Part shown: in pieces, positions 46,017 to 54,106 of the stretch
Position numbering within the stretch: the first letter of the stretch is position 1
How the letters are laid out: each line of letters begins with the position of its first letter
Source: Deltaproteobacteria bacterium
Lineage (GTDB): Bacteria; Desulfobacterota; Desulfomonilia; UBA1062
Assembly (NCBI GenBank): GCA_029552245.1
Contig: JAKPDW010000005.1
Location: forward strand, 145,456-209,455
DNA: 64,000 nucleotides
Direction: 5' to 3'
Notes under the pieces: model-generated
The model's input: the letters and a program-made list of their open reading frames with translations, nothing else
Told to the model about the DNA's origin: nothing
Databases searched by the model: none
Program-made: the position numbers and the translations under genes

Positions 46017-47156
46017 ATGGAGGTGAAGAAGATAGCGGTCATAGGGGCGGGCGCCATGGGCAACGGGATAGCCCAGGTCGGCATCATGGCAGGCTTCGAC
46101 GTGGCCATGCAGGACATCGAGCAGCGCTTCGTCGACAGGGGGGTGGCCACCATCAAGGACAGCCTCGCAAAGTTCGTGGGCAAGGGCAAGATCACCCCCG
46201 AGCAAAGCGACGACATGCTCAAGCGGCTGATCCCCACCACCGACCTCGCGGCAGCCGTGAAGGACGCCGACCTCGTCATCGAGGCCGTGTTCGAGGACCT
46301 GGACCTCAAGAAGAAGATCTTCGCCGACCTCGACGCAAAGGCGCCGGAGCACGCCATCCTCGCGAGCAACACCTCGTCCATGAGCATCACCGAGATCGCA
46401 TCCGCCGCCAAGAGACCGGGCCGGGTGGTGGGCATGCACTTCTTCAACCCCGCGGTCATGCTCAAGCTCGTGGAGGTCATCTACGCCAGGCAGTCCACGG
46501 ACGAGGCGATACAGACCACGTTTGACGTCGCGAAGAAGATGGGCAAGGTGCCCGTGATCGTGAGGAAGGACTCGCCGGGTTTCATCTACAACCGGGTGAA
46601 CGCCCCCACGGCGCTCCTGTTGCAGCTCATCCTGGACAAGGGCAGCCCGACGCCCGCCCAGTTCGACGCGGCGTTCAAGGGCCTCATGCCCATGACCCCC
46701 TTCGAGCTCTTGGACTACGTGGGCCTGGACATCGTGCTCCACACCCAGGACTACTACTCCAAGACGCTCTCCAAGGACTACACCCCGCGCAAGGCCCTGA
46801 AGGACCTGGTGGCTTCCGGCAACCTGGGCAAGAAGACGGGCAGGGGCATCTACGACTGGTCCGCGGGCAGGCCCGCCATCGGGGCCGACAACCCCACCAC
46901 TGAGTACGACTTCACGCACATGGTGGCCCTGCAGGTCAACGAGGCTACCAAGTGCCTGGAAGAGGGCGTAACGAACGACCCCAAGGACATCGACCTCGCC
47001 ATCGCCAACGGCGGCGGCGGCATGGGCCCGTTCACGCTCGCCCAGAGCATCGGCTACGACAAACTCGTGGCCCGTTGCAACGAACTGGCAGACAAGTTCG
47101 GGATCGAGACCTTCCGGCCCACAAAGACCATGCAGGAAGGCAAGATCAAGGTCTAG
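46017..47156 (+). CDS. 3-hydroxyacyl-CoA dehydrogenase
   Basis: 379 aa. NAD-binding GAGAMGNGIA at residues 10-19, then DLVIEAVFEDLDLKKKIF, catalytic His in GMHFFNPAVMLKLVE, Ser/Asn in ASNTSSM, and KDSPGFIYNRV opening the C-terminal domain. The C-terminal part is long enough for two helical 3HCDH_C units. The enzyme oxidises 3-hydroxyacyl-CoA to 3-ketoacyl-CoA with NAD. With the hydratase it forms a two-gene operon; no thiolase or acyl-CoA dehydrogenase is next to it. Confidence 0.93.
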   Translation: MEVKKIAVIGAGAMGNGIAQVGIMAGFDVAMQDIEQRFVDRGVATIKDSLAKFVGKGKITPEQSDDMLKRLIPTTDLAAAVKDADLVIEAVFEDLDLKKKIFADLDAKAPEHAILASNTSSMSITEIASAAKRPGRVVGMHFFNPAVMLKLVEVIYARQSTDEAIQTTFDVAKKMGKVPVIVRKDSPGFIYNRVNAPTALLLQLILDKGSPTPAQFDAAFKGLMPMTPFELLDYVGLDIVLHTQDYYSKTLSKDYTPRKALKDLVASGNLGKKTGRGIYDWSAGRPAIGADNPTTEYDFTHMVALQVNEATKCLEEGVTNDPKDIDLAIANGGGGMGPFTLAQSIGYDKLVARCNELADKFGIETFRPTKTMQEGKIKV

Positions 47157-47188
47157 GCGTCGCCAACGACATCCACCCTGTCACCGGT

Positions 47189-47226
47189 GCAGGGGCTGCC
47201 GCGCAAGGCAGTCCCTGCTCCTTTCC
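47189..47226 (+). terminator. Terminator-like hairpin after the dehydrogenase gene
   Basis: GCAGGGGCTGCC (47189-47200) pairs with GGCAGTCCCTGC (47207-47218), 12 bp including one G-T pair, six-base loop. The following TCCTTTCCC is only weakly T-rich. Confidence 0.6.
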
Positions 47227-47307
47227 CGAAGCCCCCTCGCACCCTGGACTTGTCACCATGATTGTGGGATAGTACCGCGCATCCCGTCAACCAAAGGAGG
47301 GCATTCC

Positions 47308-47913
47308 ATGAAAGGCTCGATCCTCGTGTTGGGAACGCTGATCACGCTCATCCTCTTCACCACGGCGGTATTCGCCGGCAACCCCTCCAAGGCGACACAG
47401 GCCGATGCCAAGAAGGACACCCTGATCGTAGAATCCCCTGATGCACATGGTCAGGATATGGAAAGTGGAAAGGGCGCGAACCCCAAGCCGGACGGTGCCG
47501 ACTGGGAGAAGAAAGACAAGGGAAAGACCGTCACGGGCACCGGCTCTCAGGATTCCAAGAAGGGCAAGGATGCCCAGGAGAGGCCGAAGACCCAACAGGG
47601 CGACGATAAAAAGACCGATAAGGTGAAGGATGCCAAGGACAAGGACGTTGCCGGCAAGCCAGGCCATGACATGGCCAGGAAGGAAACGGTGGTGGGCTAT
47701 GTCATGACCATCGACAACCTGACCGGCTTGATCGTGGTCAAGGAAGAGAACAAGAAGACAGAGCGCGCCATCGTGGTGAACGCGCGCGACCTCGCGTCCC
47801 TGTCTGCGGGCGCCAAGGTGAACATAGAGCTCGCCCCCGGCACGAACACCGCGGAGAAGATCAGCGTCATCGCCGAGGGCAAGGGCGGCGCAAAGAGCAA
47901 AAGGAAGAAGTAG
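47308..47913 (+). CDS. Exported lysine-rich low-complexity protein
   Basis: 201 aa, ribosome site AAAGGAGG. Signal peptide (hydrophobic about 5-22, VFAG), then a long disordered stretch of Lys, Asp, Gly and Gln (about 25-125), and a folded-looking C-terminal domain (about 126-190: VVGYVMTIDNLTGLIVVKEE, AIVVNARDLASLSAGAKVNIEL) ending in a very basic tail GGAKSKRKK. The C-terminal part resembles a small beta-barrel as in periplasmic OB-like domains. No family recognised. Confidence 0.75.
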   Translation: MKGSILVLGTLITLILFTTAVFAGNPSKATQADAKKDTLIVESPDAHGQDMESGKGANPKPDGADWEKKDKGKTVTGTGSQDSKKGKDAQERPKTQQGDDKKTDKVKDAKDKDVAGKPGHDMARKETVVGYVMTIDNLTGLIVVKEENKKTERAIVVNARDLASLSAGAKVNIELAPGTNTAEKISVIAEGKGGAKSKRKK

Positions 47914-47938
47914 GGGCCCATTGCCTTGGTGAACGGAG

Positions 47939-47983
47939 AAGGACACGGAGGCCTTCCGCCATGGCCGGCCCCCGTGTCCTTTC
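47939..47983 (+). terminator. Terminator after the lysine-rich protein gene
   Basis: AAGGACACGG (47939-47948) pairs with CCGTGTCCTT (47972-47981), with inner GGCC pairs, followed by TCGCTTCTT. Lies between convergent genes. Confidence 0.55.
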
Positions 47984-48064
47984 GCTTCTTGCCGGCTGAT
48001 GCGCCCCTGAGAAGAACCGCTGTTCTTTTGTAGCCCAGCAGACCTCCTCACCCCCTCAGGGAGT

Positions 48065-48793
48065 TCAGGGGTTCTCTTCCGATTCCATCGATGGCTTCCA
48101 GACCTCCCAGACCTTGCCCACGAGGCCCGGCCCGGGTTTCAGCGTGAGCTTGCCCGGCCTCCAGCCGGACGGCGTGGCCTCGGTGCCCTTGCTTGCCCGC
48201 ACGTGCTGGAAGGCCTGGATCTGGCGGATGGTCTCGCCGACGTTCCTGCCCACCGGCGGGGTGAGCACCTCGTAGCCCTGTATGACACCGTCCGGGTCGA
48301 TGATGAAGCGGCCGCGCATCTCCACGCCCGCATCCGGGTCGTACACGCCGTAGACGCTCCCCACCCGGCCGCCGCCGTCCGAGAGCATCGGGAAGGGGAC
48401 GCCGCCGTCCACCATCCTGGAGAGCTCGTGGTCGTTCCACATCTTGTGCACGAACACGCTGTCCACGCTCATGGAGAGGACCTCCACGCCGAGCTTCTCG
48501 AACTGGGGGTATTTCTCGGCAACTGCCGAGACCTCGGTCGCTCAGACGAAGGTGAAGTCACCCGGGTAGAAGCAGAGCACCACCCACTTGCCGAGGTAGT
48601 CGGAGAGCTTCACCTGCACGAACGTGCCCTTGAAGTACGCGGGCGCCGTGAAATCCGGGGCCTTGGCCCCCACCTTGATCATGACCTGTGCCTCCTTCCT
48701 TTCCCCCGCCAGAACCGGGGGTGCCTCCACCGGCTTCTCACCCACCGGCCCGCCTGTGGGCCGGGCGCACCCCGCCTTGATCTCTTCAGGCAT
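48065..48793 (-). CDS. Selenocysteine-containing peroxiredoxin (UGA read through at 48542-48544)
   Basis: AhpC/Prx-family thiol peroxidase, 242 residues counting Sec. The frame is open throughout except for one UGA exactly where the peroxidatic Cys belongs: [33 protein letters not shown] (usual FTFVCPTE). After it the family continues intact ([40 protein letters not shown]). The resolving Cys of 2-Cys AhpC (VCPAxWxPG) is Thr here ([10 protein letters not shown]), so it is a 1-Sec type enzyme. A hairpin right after the UGA fits a bacterial SECIS. Start: ATG 48793 (AAAGGGG; adds an N-terminus with GCARP); ATG 48682, preceded by AAGGAGG, is an alternative. Requires selA/B/C/D elsewhere. Confidence 0.9.
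48514..48531 (-). promoter_or_regulatory. Bacterial SECIS-like hairpin downstream of the Sec UGA
   Basis: In the mRNA, TCTCGGC pairs with GCCGAGA across the loop AGTT. The loop starts 17 bases after the UGA and has G in its second position, both within the ranges reported for bacterial SECIS elements bound by SelB. Confidence 0.75.
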
Positions 48794-48869
48794 AGCCTTT
48801 CCCCTTTCCCGTGTCCCCGTCCCATGATGCCGGCTTTTGCCGAACGACCTGTCCGCCGGCACCATTCTC

Positions 48870-48888
48870 GATTGTTATGAGAATAATC
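48870..48888. promoter_or_regulatory. Fur/PerR-like box upstream of the selenoprotein gene
   Basis: GATTGTTATGAGAATAATC is a 19-base imperfect inverted repeat (GATTnTTnT / AnAAnAATC). It matches 10 of 14 defined positions of the PerR box core and 12 of 19 of the Fur box, and sits 77 bases before the peroxiredoxin ATG in an otherwise GC-rich region. Confidence 0.5.
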
Positions 48889-49009
48889 AACGCATGCACG
48901 ATGGCAATACCCGAGACAAGACTTCCTAGCTCGGCGCACCCCTCACCTCGAGCCGGGCCGGCACTCGACCACGTGCAATTCCATGGCACTGCGCGGCGGG
49001 GCAGGCGGG

Positions 49010-49034
49010 TGGTGCGTGCACGCACGGAATCATC
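49010..49034. repeat. Tandem repeat copy 1 with 14-base palindrome
   Basis: Contains GTGCGTGCACGCAC, a perfect palindrome, followed by GGAATCATC. 23 of 25 bases are shared with copy 2, which starts 61 bases later. Confidence 0.7.
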
Positions 49035-49070
49035 CACACACCCATCAGCGAGGACCCGGCCGGAGACGGT

Positions 49071-49095
49071 TGGTGCGTACACGCAGGGAATCATC
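49071..49095. repeat. Tandem repeat copy 2
   Basis: TGGTGCGTACACGCA followed by GGGAATCATC. The palindrome is slightly broken here. Spacing of 61 bases is nearly six helical turns, suggesting an operator pair. Confidence 0.7.
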
Positions 49096-49502
49096 ACGTC
49101 AAAGGAGGGTATCGAGCGGTCTTGCCTCCCCCTGCCTGCGGGCCCCTCCTGATCCCCACGGCACCCACGGGTGATATGGCGCGGGGTCTCCCCTCACCCC
49201 CCCCTCTCGCTCCGATATCCGCATTCCCCCCGCGTCGGGCGATACGTACAGAGCCTACAACCTGCACGTTGGGCGCACGGGGAGCCCCTCCCTCCTGGAT
49301 GGCATCGGGTGCGACCGGGCAGCGGGGCTGTGCACGGGAGGCGGTTCGGGGCATGGGGTCGATCGTGGCCAAGCATCGGGTGCGGCCTGGCGCCAGGGGT
49401 GTTTCCCCCCTGTCAGCCCTGAGACGGCCTATCCCCCGTCCTCATCCTGGTCCTTCGTGTTCGTCTTCGCCGTCATGCTCATCCTGTCGTCCCCGAGACG
49501 GC

Positions 49503-50396
49503 CTAGCTCGTCCTCATCAGCAGGAGGCTCAACGCCATCACCACCATGCCCGCCACGAGGCCGAGAAGGCTGTCGTGGCCCTTGCCGTACGCCCTGCTCG
49601 TGGGGAGCAGCTCGTCGAGGCTGATGTAGACCATGATGCCCGCCACGCCGCCGAAGAGCACGCCCATCACCTCGGCGGGGATCATCCCTGACGCACCCCC
49701 GACAAAAACCATAAGCGCGAGATACGCGATCCCCGCGCCCACGGGCTCGGCCAACCCGCTCAGCAGGGAGTAGAAGAACGCCTTCCTCCTGTTCCCGGTG
49801 GCATAGAAGATGGGGACCGAGACGCTGATCCCCTCGGGTATGTTGTGCAGTGCGACTGCCACGGCAATGGCCGCCCCCAGCCCCGGGTCCTGGAGGGCGG
49901 CCAGGAAGGTGGCAAGACCTTCCGGGAAATTGTGGATGCCGATGGCCAGGGCAGTGAATAGCCCCATGCGCATCAGCTTCCTCCCATGCGGGGTGTTCTC
50001 CTGGAGGCCCTGAGCCTGCGATGATGACCCCCTCGGGCGAGGCATCTGCGCGGATGGGTCGTGGAGCACCATGGTCTCGGCCTCCGAGTGCGTCTCGTGC
50101 GGGTTGTCTTGCGCCGGGACCAGGGTGTCGATCAGGCCGATGAGCAGCATGCCGGAGAAGAAGGATGCCGCATTGATCCAGTGACCCCAGTCGCCGTACC
50201 GTCCCTCGAGTGACTCGAGGCCCTTGAAGAAGATCTCCACGAAGGAGACGTAGAGCATCACCCCGGCCGAGAACCCCGTGGTCACCGAGAGGAACCGGTA
50301 GTTTGTCCGCTTTGCCAAAAACGCGATGGCGCTGCCGATACCAGTGGCCATCCCCGCGAACAGGGTCAGCCCCAGCGCAATCCAGACACCCCTCAT
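49503..50396 (-). CDS. ZIP-family metal transporter (ZupT-like)
   Basis: 297 aa inner-membrane protein with about eight helices and a cytoplasmic histidine-containing loop (HETHSEAE, about 95-105). The two metal-site motifs are present: [13 protein letters not shown] and [15 protein letters not shown]/ZupT proteins import zinc and other divalent metals. The ATG at 50396 follows GAGGGGGAG. It is alone on the minus strand between the selenoprotein and the long operon. Confidence 0.92.
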   Translation of the reverse strand: MRGVWIALGLTLFAGMATGIGSAIAFLAKRTNYRFLSVTTGFSAGVMLYVSFVEIFFKGLESLEGRYGDWGHWINAASFFSGMLLIGLIDTLVPAQDNPHETHSEAETMVLHDPSAQMPRPRGSSSQAQGLQENTPHGRKLMRMGLFTALAIGIHNFPEGLATFLAALQDPGLGAAIAVAVALHNIPEGISVSVPIFYATGNRRKAFFYSLLSGLAEPVGAGIAYLALMVFVGGASGMIPAEVMGVLFGGVAGIMVYISLDELLPTSRAYGKGHDSLLGLVAGMVVMALSLLLMRTS

Positions 50397-50917
50397 GGAC
50401 TCCCCCTCACGCTCGGTCGATAAGCGGCCCCGCCTGTCTCGTCAACACGCTTGCCTTTGTATAGCCGTACGCGATGCTTCGTCGTTTCGGTATACCCATA
50501 CCACACGGGGTTCACCGTTGCCGAGGCCCCGGCATGTCCGGCCGTACACGAACCGGCCTCAGCCCTGCGATCGCCCACGATCTGAACAATGAGGCACCGT
50601 CACGCTCACCTGCGCCCCCCCATGGCATGACAAGCCGGAAACCAGACAGGCTTCACCGGTTTGTGTCTTGGGTCCAGCACGATTGTCCTTCCCTCTCTTT
50701 CTCAAACGCCTGCAGGCATTGAACCGGCCGGGGCCGCTAGGCCGAACGATCCATCACATCTTCCATGTCTGGGTGGGGAAGGGCACCAGGCATACGCTCG
50801 GTCTCCGTAACGTCGAGCACGAGAACACCCCTTACCCCGGGCCCTCGATGAAAATTCCCATGCCTTGCACTGGGAGGTCCTGCTCCGGCCGGGCACCTCC
50901 GCCTCCCGGCCGCCCTG
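50397..50917. other. Gene-free stretch between the ZIP gene and the long operon
   Basis: No protein-like frame on either strand and no clear terminator for the operon ending at 50918. Mixed composition, slightly lower in GC around 50640-50720. Confidence 0.4.
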
Positions 50918-51871
50918 CTACGCGGCGAAGGTCAGCTTCGTCCCGGACATGTTCAGGATGAACTGCGCCGGCATCTCCTTCTCGATGTGCATGACGGCCT
51001 TGCGTCCCGTGCAGTGGGTGGGCACGACGTAGAGTGGGTTCAAGGCCTTGAGCTCTTCGGTGGTCCGCTCGATGATGGGCTCGAAGAAGGGACCGCTCAG
51101 GTGGAACCCGCCGATCACCGCCAACACCCTGTCCACGCCGGTTGTTTTCATGGCGTGGCGCACCGTGTTCACCACGCCCGAGTGGGCGCACCCGGTGACG
51201 ACCACGAGGCCCTTGCCCCTCACGTGCACCGCAATGCCCGTGTCGTCCTCGATGGGGTCCCACTGCTCGCGGCCGTCCTCCATCCGGTGGGCGATGGGGA
51301 AACCCTTCTCGAAGTCGGTGAGCCTTTGCACCTCGCCGAGGAACAGGGCGCTCCCGTCCAGGAGCGGGTAGGGCTCGGCGGTCTCCACCAGCTTGAACCC
51401 CTCCTTGAGCACGTCTTCCTTCGTGAACCCGGGGAAGAAGACCTTGATCTCCTCGCCGAACTTCAGATAGCGCGACTTCTTGAAGACCGCGGGGTGGCAG
51501 ACGAACTCGACGGCGCTCTTGTTCCCGGTGATGAGAGCGCCGACCTCATGGAAGCCCCCGGTGTGGTCCGAATGCCCGTGGGACAGCACCAGCGTCTTGA
51601 CCGAGCCCATGTCCACACCGAGCTTGACGGCGTTGCGGGCTGCGCCGTCCTCGGAGAACCCGAAGTCGAAGATCAGGGACGACGCCTTTCCCGCCACATG
51701 GGTCGTGACCAGGGCCGAGAACCCGTGCTCGGCCAGGATGGAGTTCTTGATCTGCATGTCCTTGAGCGGCACGGCCCGCTGCACCACCGCCGTGTTGTCC
51801 AGGGCCGTGACGTCGATGTAGTTGTCCTGCAGGGTCAGGATTTCCACCTTGTCCACCTCGTGAATCTTCAT
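50918..51871 (-). CDS. MBL-fold metallohydrolase (COG1237 type)
   Basis: 317 aa. The metal site LVLSHGHSDHTGGF, a later VTGCAHSGVVNTV and VIGGFHLSGP, and VVPTHCTG follow the COG1237 beta-lactamase-superfamily pattern (related to the archaeal RFAP-synthase-like hydrolases). The ATG at 51871 has AAGGAGG. It is the last gene of the minus-strand operon that starts at 59699. Substrate unknown; a metal or cofactor link is suggested only by context. Confidence 0.82.
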   Translation of the reverse strand: MKIHEVDKVEILTLQDNYIDVTALDNTAVVQRAVPLKDMQIKNSILAEHGFSALVTTHVAGKASSLIFDFGFSEDGAARNAVKLGVDMGSVKTLVLSHGHSDHTGGFHEVGALITGNKSAVEFVCHPAVFKKSRYLKFGEEIKVFFPGFTKEDVLKEGFKLVETAEPYPLLDGSALFLGEVQRLTDFEKGFPIAHRMEDGREQWDPIEDDTGIAVHVRGKGLVVVTGCAHSGVVNTVRHAMKTTGVDRVLAVIGGFHLSGPFFEPIIERTTEELKALNPLYVVPTHCTGRKAVMHIEKEMPAQFILNMSGTKLTFAA

Positions 51872-51957
51872 AGATCCCTCCTTCACGTTCATTCGGGTGC
51901 GGCCGCAGCCTGCCGCACCCGTTTCTCACCAGTCAGTGGAAGCAGCCCGCCTCGCCA

Positions 51958-53658
51958 TCACTTCTCTTTCGCATACGGCCACGCCACGATGCCGCCCTCC
52001 ATGACCTTGACGTTCGTCCACCCGTTGGCCTCGAGCACCAGGGCCGCCTCGTAGCCCCTGAGCGAGATCTTGCAGTAGCAGATGATCTCCTTGTTCTTGT
52101 CCTGGGGCAGCTCGTTCAGGCGTTTTCTCAGTGCGCCCAGGGGGATGAGCGTCTCGCCGATGCCAAGGCGCGTCTGCTCGTACTCGTCCGGGCCCCGGGC
52201 ATCGAGGAAGAACGGCCTGTCCTTCCCGTCCAGCTTCTTCCTCACCTCCGTGGGCGAGATGCCCTTGAGCCTGCCCTTGAGCTTGTTCTGCATGAGGTGG
52301 GCGGTGGCGATGCAGTGGTCGATGGCCAGCGAGAAGGGGGGCGCGTACGGGAGGTCGGCGTTCACGATGTCCTCCACGTGCATTCCCGCCTGGATGGCCA
52401 TGGCCCACTGGGCGATCTGCTTGGCGACGTTGCCGGGACCGATGCACTGGGCGCCGAGGATCTTGCCGGTGGAACGCTCACACACGAGCTTGGTGATGAG
52501 GAGCTCGCCGCCCATGTAGTTCGGCTTGTCCGTGCTCGCGTTCATCACGGTGACGATGTCTTCGTAGCCGTTCTTCCTTGCCGCTGTCTCGGACAGGCCC
52601 GTGGACCCGGCCGAATAGTCGAAGACCTTGCAGATGCCGGTCTGGATGGTGCCCGGGAAGGTGACCGTGTTGCCGAGAACCGCGTTCTCGCCCGCCACGC
52701 GGCCCTGGAGGTTCGCCAGGTCGCCGTAGGGCGCCAGCACCTTCTTGCCCGTGATACGGTGCACGGTCTCGACGCAGTCACCGCAGGCATAGATGTCCGG
52801 GTCGGATGTCTGCATGTACTCGTTCACCTCGATGCCTCCCGTGACCCCGATGGCGAGGCCGGCCTCTTTCGCGAGCTTCACGTTCGGGCTCACGCCGATG
52901 GCCACCACGGCCAGCTCGCAGGGCAGCTCCGTGCCATTGGACAGCTTCACCCCGGTGAGCGTGCCGTTTTCACCCAGGAACTCGGCGATGCCGTTGCCCG
53001 TTATGACATTGGCATTCTTGGACCTCACGTGATTCTCCACGAGCTTCGCCAGGTCCCAGTCCAGGAAGGTGAGCAGCTGCGGCAACAGTTCGATGACCGT
53101 TATGTCGATGCCCGCGAGCTGCAACGCCTCGCAGGTCTCGATGCCGATGAGCCCGCCGCCGACGATGACCGCCTTCTTGATGAGGCCCTCGTCTCGCACC
53201 TTGCGCAGGAAATCGGCGTCCTTCATGGACTGGAGCGTGGTAATGCCCTTGAGGTTGACGCCTGGGATGGGGGGCATCTTGGGCGTTGCCCCGGTGGCGA
53301 TGATGAGCTTGTCATAGCCCATGGACCCGGTCTCGCCGGTGGCGAGATGTCGGTAGCTGACCGTATGGCCTTTCCTGTCGATGGAGGTCACCTCGGTGAG
53401 CGTCCGCGCGTCGATAGCCTTGGCGTTCAGGTAGAACTTGGGGTCCCGCACGATGCCCGCGGGGGTGCTCAGGAGCATGTTCCGGTCGTCGAAGTAGCCG
53501 CCCACGTAGTAGGGGTACCCGCAGGACGCCATGGAGAGGTCCGCGTCCTTCTGGAAGATCACCACCTCCGCATGCTCGTCCATGCGTCTCGCCTTTGCCG
53601 CCGCCTTGGGTCCTGCCGCGGACCCGCCTATGACCACGATCCTCTTCCTGTCTACCAA
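51958..53658 (-). CDS. CoA-disulfide-reductase-like NADH oxidoreductase with C-terminal rhodanese domain
   Basis: 566 aa. FAD-binding VVIGGSAAGPKAAAKAR, redox Cys46 in SMASCGYPYY (the CoADR position), NAD-binding VIVGGGLIGIE, FAD site YACGDCVE, dimer domain around 340-450, then a rhodanese domain (about 470-566) with a Cys-containing loop EIICYCKISLRGYEA. This is the CoADR-Rhd architecture, in which reduced sulfur is passed between persulfide and CoA. The gene uses a TTG start with AAAGGAGG at ideal spacing. It fits the sulfur-handling theme of the operon. Confidence 0.9.
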   Translation of the reverse strand: MVDRKRIVVIGGSAAGPKAAAKARRMDEHAEVVIFQKDADLSMASCGYPYYVGGYFDDRNMLLSTPAGIVRDPKFYLNAKAIDARTLTEVTSIDRKGHTVSYRHLATGETGSMGYDKLIIATGATPKMPPIPGVNLKGITTLQSMKDADFLRKVRDEGLIKKAVIVGGGLIGIETCEALQLAGIDITVIELLPQLLTFLDWDLAKLVENHVRSKNANVITGNGIAEFLGENGTLTGVKLSNGTELPCELAVVAIGVSPNVKLAKEAGLAIGVTGGIEVNEYMQTSDPDIYACGDCVETVHRITGKKVLAPYGDLANLQGRVAGENAVLGNTVTFPGTIQTGICKVFDYSAGSTGLSETAARKNGYEDIVTVMNASTDKPNYMGGELLITKLVCERSTGKILGAQCIGPGNVAKQIAQWAMAIQAGMHVEDIVNADLPYAPPFSLAIDHCIATAHLMQNKLKGRLKGISPTEVRKKLDGKDRPFFLDARGPDEYEQTRLGIGETLIPLGALRKRLNELPQDKNKEIICYCKISLRGYEAALVLEANGWTNVKVMEGGIVAWPYAKEK

Positions 53659-53716
53659 GCGATCCTCCTTTGATGGTGCAAAGATTGGTTCATGCCCTGC
53701 CCCCGGTTCCGACCCC

Positions 53717-54055
53717 TCAGTGGTCGCACACGTTCCGGCCGCCCTGGAGCCTTCCTGCGAGGTACTCCTCCACCAGGGCCTCTGGCGCCATGGCCGGGGC
53801 CCCCACGAGGACGTCTATGCCCTGCTGCTGGAACAGGGCGATGGCCCGCTGGCCCATGCCGCCCGCGATGACGAAGGTGACGCCGCGCTCGGCGAGCCAG
53901 GGCGGAAGCAGACCGGGCTGGTGCGGCGGGGCGGCGATGTCTTGCCTGCCCATGATCGTCCTCGTCTCGGGGTTCACGTCGATGAGAGCGAAACGCTCGC
54001 AGTGTCCGAAATGCATGCACAGGGTTCCGTTCGCAATGGGTATGGCGATTTTCAT
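53717..54055 (-). CDS. NifX/NafY-type dinitrogenase cofactor-binding protein (ORP-like)
   Basis: 112 aa, single NifX-fold domain: MKIAIPIANGTLCMHFGHCERFALIDV, VTFVIAGGMGQRAIALFQQQGIDVLVGA. Relatives include NifX, NafY and the 'orange protein' ORP of Desulfovibrio, which holds a Mo-Cu-sulfide cluster. His-Cys residues near the N-terminus (MHFGHCE) may help bind metal. In Desulfovibrio the Mrp ATPase is fused to an ORP domain; here the NifX protein is encoded separately right after the Mrp gene, 51 bases downstream. Confidence 0.85.
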   Translation of the reverse strand: MKIAIPIANGTLCMHFGHCERFALIDVNPETRTIMGRQDIAAPPHQPGLLPPWLAERGVTFVIAGGMGQRAIALFQQQGIDVLVGAPAMAPEALVEEYLAGRLQGGRNVCDH

Positions 54056-54106
54056 GACTATCCTCCTTGCTTGGATGATGCGTTCTTTCCTTTCATGGGA
54101 ACAGGC

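Larger units (their letters stand above)
48794..49502. other. Intergenic region with regulatory repeats
   Basis: No credible gene. It holds a Fur/PerR-like inverted repeat at 48870-48888 and a tandem pair of 25-base repeats at 49010 and 49071. A third pair of similar strings (GAGACGGCCTA plus CGTCCTCATC) lies at 49421-49446 and 49495-49518, the latter including the end of the ZIP gene. Confidence 0.5.

Noticed and set aside
48065..48793. Peroxiredoxin as a pseudogene broken by a stop codon
   Set aside because: The only stop is UGA, exactly at the catalytic Cys, the frame is otherwise perfect on both sides, and a SECIS-like hairpin follows. Selenocysteine is far more likely than a random nonsense mutation.
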